Assembly: GCA_009602725.1 (NCBI GenBank)
Contig: WELB01000095.1
Coordinates: forward strand, 475,191-538,876
DNA: 63,686 nt
DNA from: Spirogloea muscicola
Lineage: Eukaryota; Streptophyta; Zygnematophyceae; Spirogloeales; Spirogloeaceae
Direction of reading: 5' to 3'
The notes beneath the pieces were generated by a model. The model ran no database searches. It saw nothing but the letters and a program-made list of their open reading frames with translations, and was not told the DNA's origin. Shown one piece after another: positions 55,273-63,686 of this stretch. How positions within the stretch are numbered: position 1 is the first letter of the stretch; the number at the start of each line of letters is the position of its first letter. A program made the translations under genes and the position numbers.

Positions 55273-56334
55273 TCACAGCTTCCAGCTGCAAAGAAGTATC
55301 AGAAAAGCCACGCAAAGGCAGGTCCTCAGATGAGGTCGGTGTCGTACATAGCTCTTGGGATTGCTTGGATCCTGCGCCCACTGGAGGCGACTCATGTTTG
55401 GCGTTTCGGTGAACACCATAGAGAACCTGGTGGTAGCAAGCCCGCAAGTACCAAGGAAAGGTCCTCAGGCACAGCTCACCTGCGTGCAGCAATGCCCTAA
55501 GTGGCAGGCACCCACACAGATGGAGCAAATATGGAGGTAAATGGTCTCACTCGCCGACTTTCTCAAGCGTGCCCTTTTTGCCCGCCCGTAGGATCAAGTT
55601 GGACTTGTGGAAGGAGAACATGCTGCAGGCCAGGCAACAGAGTGCTGTCGGCATAGAGCAGTACAAGCCATCAAGCTTGAATCTGCTGACCTATGTTGCT
55701 GGCTATATCGAGAGCACGAAAGATTTCCCTGATAAGTGTAAGGGGAATATCTCATGACTGATGACACAACCAGCACCGGTAGATGTGCCTTCATCAGCTG
55801 GCCATGTGGGTTGTCAGGGCAGCGACTAGATAGGCCAGGTGGAAGGGCGTCACTGCATGATCTTCCGTCCCTCACCCGCTGGTGAGGCGGATGATATCGC
55901 CGGGCTGGAAGGCGTCCACCTCCGCCCCCCAGAGCTGGAAATGCACCGAGGCTGTGGCGTCTGCCACCAGCGCGGTGCTCACCATAGGGCCCGACTCGCT
56001 CACCCTCGCTGGCACGCCTGCGCAGGAATGTAGATTGCCGACGAGTTCATCACCTGAGCGGCAGTCTCGCGGTGCCAACGAAGTCAGCTACTGGGCGGTG
56101 CCCATCAGCACGCCCTTCCGCTGCACCACCCCCGCCTCAGAGAGCTCGTCCAAGGAGCACCACAGGCCGCAGCTCGAGCAAGGCCGCTCAGAGGGCCGCC
56201 TGCGGCCCACCTTTCTCCAGCAGGATGAAGACGCTATGCACGTTGTTGCTGATGCTCGGCCGCAGCTCGCACAGCTTCGCCAGCGGCGGCGGCGGCGGCG
56301 CTGGCGAGCCGCCGGCGGCGGCCGCGGCCTGCAT
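55273..56334 (-). CDS. SOSS-B-like single-stranded-DNA-binding OB-fold protein
   Basis: Four exons (56334-56211, 56017-55876, 55622-55551, 55426-55273) splice in frame to 163 aa. The start is MQAAAAAGGSPAPPPPP, then LRPSISNNVHSVFILLEKG, VADATASVHFQLWGAEVDAF and QPGDIIRLTSG, then MFSFHKSNLILRAGKKGTLE and FSMVFTETPNMSRLQWAQDP. This matches SOSS complex subunit B/NABP and its plant homologues. SOSS-B binds ssDNA in double-strand-break repair. The last about 17 residues are hydrophobic/Cys-rich and look like intron or 3' read-through, so the true C-terminus may be spliced differently. It is divergent from DXO1. Confidence 0.9.
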
Positions 56335-56479
56335 GCTGCATGCTCCGGCCGGTGGCGTCCGCCGCCGCGAGAGGCTCGCTGGTGCTCGCCTGCGGCGGCG
56401 GCGGGGAAGGCGCCGCGGCCGCGGGGGCCGCCGTCTCCCGCGCCGAAAACGGCGTCTCCAGAGCCGCTGCGGTTGTCGC

Positions 56480-56660
56480 CNGCCGCCGCCGCTACCGCCG
56501 CAGCCGCCGCCGCTGAAGCCTGATTCCGCTCCCGCTGCTCCTCCTCCTCCTCCTCCTCCTCCTCCTCCTCGCCGCCGCTGTCGCCTGCTGCCGGCGCCGC
56601 CGCCCGCAGCTGCTGCCGGTCCTCGTCCGACGCGTAGCCCTGCACCAGCGCCAGGCTCAT
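56480..56660 (-). CDS. Possible first exon of an unidentified nuclear protein
   Basis: A minus-strand ATG at 56660 opens MSLALVQGYASDEDRQQLRA followed by a GGEEEEE run and Gln/Arg/Ala sequence up to the N at 56481. N-termini of the form LVxGYxSDED are common in nuclear/splicing proteins. No downstream exon was found, and SOSS-B begins only about 320 bp further on the same strand, so it could also be a chance frame, antisense to the region just upstream of DXO1. Confidence 0.3.
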
Positions 56661-56708
56661 CTCCGCGCCCCCTGCCGCTGCAGCCCCGAGCCCCTTCCCC
56701 CCTTTCCC

Positions 56709-56709
56709 G

Positions 56710-56747
<38 letters not shown>

Positions 56748-59700
56748 GGCGGCGACGACGACCTCTTCGGGCCGGGCAATGCTGAGTACCAGCGCGCCAC
56801 GGCCTTCAGCGTTCTGAGGCCGCCCCGTGAGTGCCGCCCCGGCCGCCCCTGCCACTGCCGTCGCCGCTGCTCGATCGGCCTGCCTTCCGTCCCCGCGCAC
56901 CGCGTCTGCCGCTAAGTCTGCTGGCCATTCTGCGACGCGCCGTCCTTCTGAGGCCCTCCCCGCACTCACGTCGGCCCAGCGCCAACGCGGCCGGCGCGAC
57001 GTCGCAGGGGTCCTCGACATCCGGCAACGAGCGCCGAAGCGGCCTCGGGTGTCTGGCGGCCTGCTGGCCAGCCACCACAATGGGCCTACACAGCTAGCGC
57101 CGGAGGCTCCTCGGCGCGCGGAGGCGGAGCTCCGCAGGCCGCCGGAAACGGGAGCTCGGAGTGAGCTGCAAGGTCGGCGCAGTGCTGGAGACTGGCGTGA
57201 TGGTCGGCCCCGCGAGGGAGAGTTGCCGTGCGCGCCCGGGGGCTCTGGCGAGGGCACGGCCAGGGCGACAACAGCCAGCAAGGACCCCCTAGTCGACGCC
57301 CTCGTCTTTGCGAGAGATGTTGGCAGCTACAACACTGGAACATCTTATCAGCAGGTATGCTTCGGAGACGAGGCCTGACATTCAGGTCAAGATAGAAGCT
57401 CAAACTCTTGATTCTTAGCAAGCTTGCACACTGCGTGAGCTGCACACTTATCTTATGTAGCCATTACCAGCTTGCTATACGCTCATACTCCTACATTACA
57501 TCAGGCAGCATGCTGGAAGCAGATCTCACGGAGCGCCAACTGATTCCATGAATTGTACACTGAGCTGGCTGACTACAGCTTGCGACATTCCCCTACACAA
57601 GGGTACCTCAAAGTGAATGATGATCTCACAATGTGGTAGTCACATAAGATTTACGCCCTTGTTATTTACATTGTCAGCCCACGGAGTTGGCTCACTTCAG
57701 TCGTGACGAGGATGGAGCTGTACACTTTGATGATCGATGCCTGGTATGCAGTACATGCACAAGCTTTACTTCCACTTCACAGCGTCTGCATAAGCACTAG
57801 AAACCAGCAGGACCAAATGCGTGAAAAGTGCTCCTCTCCTCCTACTTTCAGAGGCGATTCAGGAGATCAATCCTTAGTGAGTCAGGGCATGACCTCAATG
57901 TCGGCTTTGAGACGTTCAAGGAGAAGACTGACGGTAAGTCCCTTCAGCATTGAGGTGCTGCTCATACCAACCTCCCGTTCTCAAGCTACTCTCCCTAGGA
58001 GGTAAAAATGTGCCTGCAAAACTCCCTTTGGTAGCTAAAGGTGCAGAAGGGACTCATTTTGTGTATGCTTGTACAGCAACCAGCCTGGCGAATCCTGATG
58101 AGCTGCTCCATCTTACACAGATAATGGAAAGGGCTTTGGCAACCTACTGGATGGCCTTCGCCGCAGCCAATATCCCCTGGAAAACATCTGCTTTGTAGTA
58201 AGTTCTACTCTTTCGGCGCAATCCCCTCTGTATAACTTGAGAGAGAGAGGAAGCATCAGCACTCCTTGCGTGCTGACCGTCAAAGCTCATCTTCAGTATA
58301 CTAGCCTCTATTTCATTGGTGTCCAGGAGCAAATCTTAGCAGGTCATGCAGCTGCGTAGGGTATCCTCTTGGACTGGTGCCAGTCATTTTTGATAGATGT
58401 GATAAATGCTCCATACAGTCAAATACTGATGGCTGATCCTTACATGGTACTTGGATAGGCGTACATAGCATTCTCCCGCTCTGTCGCTTCGAGACTGAAT
58501 GAGACAGCTGGTCATGTGTGATCGCTGTGCAGACATTTCGCAATAATCTGAACAAGGTGACACTGAAGGCCATGCTGGCCCTGCTCACCTCACTACATTC
58601 CACTGTTTGTTGCTCAGATTCTGTTTTCACGTTGCATACAGCAGGTAATACTTTCTTAAGGCTCTTATGTTGCATGCATCGTACTACACAACAGATACTA
58701 GGGACTGCATACAACAGGAGGGATGCATGGGAAATGGGTGTGCACAGGAGAGGCACTACAATCTACCTCAGCGTGCGCAGTCTACCTGAGCGCCTGCAGA
58801 GTCATCAGGACCGTCGCAAGTAAGGTCTTCCTCCGTGTAAGCCAGGCAATATGAATGTCAAGTTTCACACAGTAATTAATTGCCTGGAAGATATTTCTGC
58901 ATCAGCTTTTGCCATAGTCATCAGGCAGGCTGTCCTGACGCAGCAGGAGCTGATGCAGCAGTTGTTCCTCTTCGGCAGCACCTACTATGGTTATTCTTTT
59001 GAGGCCCTCGCAACAGAGGAGCGTCGTCAACCAGCTGGCACTGCTGTAGATGCAAATGTGGAGTATTGTGCCCTGATGAAGACAAAACTTGGTGCACACC
59101 GCATCATTCTTGGAGCCGAAATGGACTGCTACGAGCGAGGGGTGGACGGGGCTCGCAGGTACATTGAGTTGAAGACCAGTCGGGAGGTGAACTTCGCAAG
59201 AAGGTCAACCCATAGAAATAAGGTCGCCCATGTGGGCCAACTATGGCCACAGGCCACCACGACTTGTCAAGCGTTTGTTGCATATCGGAATGTACTACAC
59301 ATCACATATATCTAACACTTACTGATAGTGACTACATAAGCTGGAGTATTGAGATTTATATTCTGTGTTAGAATCTGTCCTACTAGGTGCCACCACACGG
59401 AGAAGCTTCCTTTGAGAGAAATAAGCTCTTAAAATTTTGGGTGAGCTTGTCATGATTCCACAAGACCATTGTAACCCTCTGTGACATATCTTTCTGACTG
59501 GGAGGCTGCAATTTAGTCTACGGCTTTTTGTGAAAGTATGATAGAAGTGATTTGTTAGTGACCGATGATGTGCACCATATTGTGCAACTCACACAGTTGC
59601 TAGACTCTGTCAACTTGTGCTGCCATTTGCTATTTGTCCACTCTCTATCTGAAAGTGGTCATGCTCTTTGTGGGTGTCACAGGCGTACTTGGCCGGCGTC

Positions 59701-60750
59701 CCGATCATAATCTGCGGCTTCAGGTGATCCAGATTGTCAATGAGCAAATAAGATCAAGAGTCATATGAAGCTGTCGTCCCCATTCTTCTAGATGCTAACA
59801 TGGATGCTTGTATACTCTTGCTCCTACGAGGCCATTGCTGACCACCACCTACTGCACTTATGGCTGTTAGGGATGATAATGGCCACTTATTACGGGTCGA
59901 GGAGCTCCCTTTGAAAGCGATCGCAGAGCGCGTGAAAGTGAAGCAGCAATGGCTGGTATGCTGATGCCTGCAGCAGAATCTCATCTCCTGAAAGGGAGTA
60001 TGTAAATGCTGCATTGTCATTCCATAAGCCTTGTGGGTGTGTCTAGGATCAAGTTTCCCTTGCCTGGTCATGAGATGACACCTTGTCATATAGATGTCAC
60101 TGCCTCCGGCTCAGCCAGCTGTCATCTTACACGTGCTTCGTTCAGCAGTCCTGACTAGTTTCGTCTCCTAAATGAAGGTCATGCTTTCCAGCTTCAGTTG
60201 CTGTGCTTTGACTTATGTAAAGTTCGTTTCTCCATTGTGCGATTCACAGCCCGGTGTGTGCTTAGGGTTCGCCGACAAGGTCTTGAATTGGCTGTATGGA
60301 AGTGTGGCTGATGGTGAGCCCGTATACCTGTTTCTAATACTCCATCGCTTAAATAGGACTTCAAGAATACCGAACGTTTTACTGCACAGCTTTGGGGTTT
60401 TCTTTGCCACTGACCCATTGAACAAGCACTTAGCAATTGACTTAGGAAGCATATTCATTGTTATCAAGTTCTTGTTCAGCAAGAAAAGATCAGGTGCATC
60501 AGGTGCATTGACAGCGTGACCATTTATGCCAAACCAACTGGAGTAGCTGATGCTGCATATGCTAGAGCCACCTGGTAGCCGTGAGGCAGAAGCAGCAATG
60601 GCAATACTTTGACTGTGCTCATTTTCCCTGTGTACAGATTCCAACTTCTTGCTGCGATTCAGATCAAATTCAGATCGTCTCGAGCTACTTCTTCTTGATA
60701 GCTGTCCAGAAGTGATATCATCTCATATTCTGAAGCTCAAGAAGTCCTGA
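56709..60750 (+). CDS. DXO1: DXO1/Rai1-family decapping and 5'-end exoribonuclease
   Basis: DXO/Rai1 enzymes remove incomplete or non-canonical (NAD) caps and degrade the RNA. The first recognisable exon (about 56709-56826) is Gly-rich, then [16 protein letters not shown], as in plant DXO1. Then come [40 protein letters not shown] (about 57680-57742), [35 protein letters not shown] plus ENICFV (58120-58197), TFRNNLNK (58534-58557), [39 protein letters not shown], the active-site GAEMDC and [70 protein letters not shown], and the last exon [25 protein letters not shown] to the stop at 60750. No in-frame ATG was found before the Gly run; the start may be in another exon or masked by the N at 56481. 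Confidence 0.93.
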
Positions 60751-61422
60751 CTATGGGATCCAGTGATGCTTAGATTGCCTAAGTTACATCGAAGTGGTCT
60801 GTGCTTCGAAGTGCTTCTGCTGCTCCTAAGTGAAGACTCATTACCTCACAATGATGTACAGAGAAAGGGTAAAGCATATGCTTAGTGAATGAACTGCTCA
60901 ATGCAGTTTTTCCATATCTGTGTGGGACGAGTTTAAATTTCTTGTCAAGGATACTGATGTACATGTGCTGGATGATGGGTAGGAACACGCCCTTGAACAG
61001 GAGCCAGAGCACTTGAGGATGGCACACAGAAATTATTCAAACTAATCTTTCAGGGATGTGTATTGCGCCCTTAATGTCAAGATAAGCAATCAAAGGAGTC
61101 GCAGTGTCGTGCATGCCTGCAGTAGGCGACAGCATGTGCTTGTGGTGGAGTTGAGCCCCTTTCAAAGACTCACGAGGCAAAGCCATGGGCGATAAGAGAG
61201 TGACTTGAAAGTCAAGTGCTGCTATTATCGTTCAGCCCGAGGCATTGTGTGACAATGTATAACAGAAAGGTAACAAGGACTGTACATTACAGAAACGCTT
61301 GGGCTTCTACACGATAAACATCGGGAAAAAGAAGCAAAACTGTCAGTGTCTACAACTTCTATCTTCCTGTGCTCAACAGAATTTTGCACCAGCTAGCTTG
61401 CCATGCCTGCTGCGCGCTAGTG
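60751..61422. other. Convergent intergenic region
   Basis: 672 bp between the DXO1 and CRL stops. A minus-strand open frame (60779-61027) has a hydrophobic start but no family match. Confidence 0.45.
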
Positions 61423-63686
61423 CTAGATTCCCTTTTCTTCTGGCCTCGTCACCATCGAGTCTTCTCTCACTTGAGCTGGGAGGCTAGCAGCTGCAGAGGA
61501 CGACCTGGGCTTAAATTCATACGGGCCTCCCTTGGTGCCCCAAACCTGCAATTGAGCTTGCTTAGCTTTCATCAATCTGTAAGCTCCAGCCAGATATCAT
61601 TTCATTTTTCTAGGTACATTGGCAACCATGCTTGCTTCCATTCAACATGACATCCACAGAGAAGTGCCTAGTACTGGCTGGCTAGAAGAAGATAGGGCTA
61701 CTGCAGGCCTGTCTAGAAGTAAAGACTTCTGAAGCCTCGAGGCTCTTGACCTAAGGAGCTGGACAGTACCTGGTTGCCGTCGTCGTCGTAAGCGCGATCC
61801 CAACAATGGACATCCCCATTCTTGAACAGCGTCAACTCCGATGTGCACCGTGTAGCGCCATTCTGGGAAAGCAGTCGAAGTGGGCAGAACTTGTAAGACC
61901 CAACAACTTTGACCTTGAGAGCGGCACTGGATTTCTCACGTATTCGACGTCCATGAAAGGAGAAAGGAAGCATCTGCAAGGGCGCAGTACGACAGCGATG
62001 AAGGCAAAAGAGCACTCACATAGGTGTTGGGGAAACCGCCTGGAGGTGTAGAGCCTTCATATAGGCACTTGCGGCCCCGCTCGCAGCGCGACAGGTACAC
62101 CGTTGTCAGGTGCTCTGCTATGTCCTGATCCCTCAACAATAGCCAGGACTGTCAGAAGGCTAGCAGTGGCTACACTCAACCTTCAGGCTTTCGGCTTTGG
62201 CTTGCAAATGCTGTCATGATTGAAGCGCTTCTATAAGAAGCCAGTGTCAGTTCCTTGCCCCTGGCAAACAAAAACTTCGGACAGCTGCATTAGGCATAGC
62301 TTTTGGGCAGTCCGACAATTACCCCCTCAACTTCCTCCAGCTGAGGTCTTTGATTCGAGGGACGATCACAGAAATTGCGGTACTGCTCTATGTCTCGCAG
62401 GGCGTACGAGGCCACCTGGCAAAGAGAGGCACAGCAGGACAAGAAGCGGGACTGACTCAGCGGCACACTGTAGCAAGCAGGGCAAGCGTCAGCAGAGTGG
62501 AAGGACGCCGAATGGGCTTCACCATGCGCGGCATCTTGTCCTCTATTGCAAATCTTGCCAGATATGCCAGAAGTCGAGCGCAAATGTCCGCAGCAATGTG
62601 CATGCCAGCAAGCCTCACCCTGCAGATGCTGGCAGCGTGATGCTCGATGGCTGGAAGGAAAAGTAGTGGTGCGAACCTCAGCATCGCACTCGGCCTCCTT
62701 GGGGCACGCCTTCACCTTGTAGAACCTCTGCACTCCGCACGAAGCAGCAGCAAGGACTTCCTATCAGCCTCATCGCTGCTCCTGGCAGCACACTTACTGT
62801 CCTCCTAGTGTGGCTTGCAGTAGTAGTGCAGTCGGACTGCCTATCTGCAACCTCTACTTAAGGGTAGAGCTCCCAGAGCTGTCTCGGACAGGCCCGCTTG
62901 GGATCGAGGAACGGTTTTGCCACGCAGGCCCAGGTAGGTGCCGGAAGCTCGCCTGACGGTACGGCCGCTCAGGCGTCCTCCAGAAGGCCTGCAGCAGAGG
63001 CAGCGCAAGCGGGAGCGCAGCGTCACGAGTCGCGCAGCATAACGCAGTGGTGTGATGCTTCTCGGCAGGGGAGCGGCGAGCGCATCATGGCCGCCATTTG
63101 AGGGCCACCGTGTAGTCAGTGAGCCCTGGCAGGCAATCCAGCGACCAGCTGCCTTTGCCGGGCGCGCGGCAGGCAATGGCCGCGCGCCGCACCTGCTCGA
63201 AGTAGAGCACTCGGGTGCCATTCGGCAGCGTGGTCGCCGGGCAGGTCTGCAGCCTGTGCTGCCGCAAAGCCCACGGAAGAAGCGCAGCATGCGCTTGAGA
63301 ACCACAGCGCCGCCGGCAAGGCCGCCGGCGAACGCCCAGCTGCATTGCGCTGGCAGTGCGCTGGCGCCTCCGCCGACCGGGAGCCAGCGCCGGAGGCGGA
63401 GGCGGCGGAGGGGGCCGGCGGTCAACCAGCAATCCTGCGGGCGAGCTCACCGGATGTTGAAGTAGGACATGGGGTCCCGCGCCGCCTGCTCCGTCGAGAA
63501 CTGCGGCGGCAGCGGCGGCGCGGCGAGCGCGTCAACCAGGCAGGCCGCCTTCCCACAGCCGGCGCGACGGCGGCGGCGGAGGAGCGCGCCTTCTCGCCGC
63601 CGAGCGCCTGCGCGACGGCCTTGGCGTGGTCCACGCGCGCCACCCGCGCCCCCAGCTTGCGCAGCAGGAAGGCGCCTGCCGCCACC
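61423..63686 (-). CDS. CRL: CRL (CRUMPLED LEAF), CpcT/CpeT-type chromophore lyase homologue of the plastid envelope; 5' partial
   Basis: CRL is an outer-envelope plastid protein related to cyanobacterial T-type phycobilin lyases and needed for plastid division. The N-terminal exon runs off the window: GAFLLRKLGARVARVDHAKA, then AQALGGEK, joined (apparent GC-AG intron) to FSTEQAARDPMSYFNIR. Next exons: TCPATTLPNGTRVLYFEQ (about 63210), RFYKVKACPKEAECDAE (about 62730), SYALRDIEQYRNFCDRPSNQ and RPQLEEVEG, DIAEHLTTVYLSRCERGRKC with LYEGSTPPGGFPN (about 62130-62035), ELTLFKNGDVHCWDRAYDDD and GNQ, then VWGTKGGPYEFKPRSSSAAA to the stop at 61423. An exon equivalent to the AFWRTPQ.. segment is expected near 62880-63000 but was not pinned down. 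The start codon is presumably just outside the window. Confidence 0.93.

Noticed and set aside
58000-58200. Open frame [20 protein letters not shown].. as a separate gene
   Set aside because: A different frame of 58120-58197 gives the expected DXO1 exon, so the longer frame is intronic read-through.
60779-61027. Hydrophobic 82-codon minus-strand frame between DXO1 and CRL
   Set aside because: No family match and it lies in a 3'-3' intergenic region; probably chance.

Overview
The window is nuclear DNA of a green-lineage eukaryote, most likely a microalga. The evidence is dense short GT-AG introns (30-250 nt exons) and several plant-type proteins: TPLATE, the plastid envelope lyase CRL, a CK2 regulatory subunit with the plant N-terminal extension, DXO1, and a seed-plant-like OBAP protein. 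The species cannot be named from the sequence. The assembly is a draft, with three N gaps (13004-13551, 24019-24148, 53021-53151) and six isolated Ns, most of them in GC-rich first exons.

Left part (0-13 kb): a repeat cluster, a tRNA-Arg(CCG), then PWP1 (minus) divergent from an OBAP/DUF1264 gene (plus). MAF1 (minus, 10 exons, fully reconstructed) follows. MAF1 carries a tRNA-like element and a perfect hairpin in its introns, and a decayed duplicate of its last exon lies in its 3' flank. PWP1 and MAF1 are both growth-control factors acting on ribosomal or Pol III output.

Middle part (13-31.5 kb): an unidentified coiled-coil-like gene; a nudix-like plus metallo-beta-lactamase protein with a C-terminal membrane segment (13 exons, 519 aa); an unidentified multi-exon gene; PPAN/SSF1 (60S biogenesis; first exon in a gap); CK2 beta (minus); and an unidentified multi-pass membrane protein head-to-head with it.

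Right part (31.5-63.7 kb): four membrane-traffic genes in a row, YIPF/Yip1 (minus), TPLATE, NECAP and PRA1 (plus). They are interleaved with copies of an interspersed repeat family centred on a GGGCTGGCTTT..CAGCCC hairpin, and an inverted repeat pair lies near the two ends of the block. Then come a KANSL1/PEHE-like nuclear protein (minus), a SOSS-B/OB-fold protein (minus) divergent from DXO1 (plus), and CRL (minus, 5' end beyond the window).

Coding calls rest on translating the sequence and matching family motifs remembered from known proteins; no database search was run. Where exon lengths are given, the reading frame was checked across all junctions.
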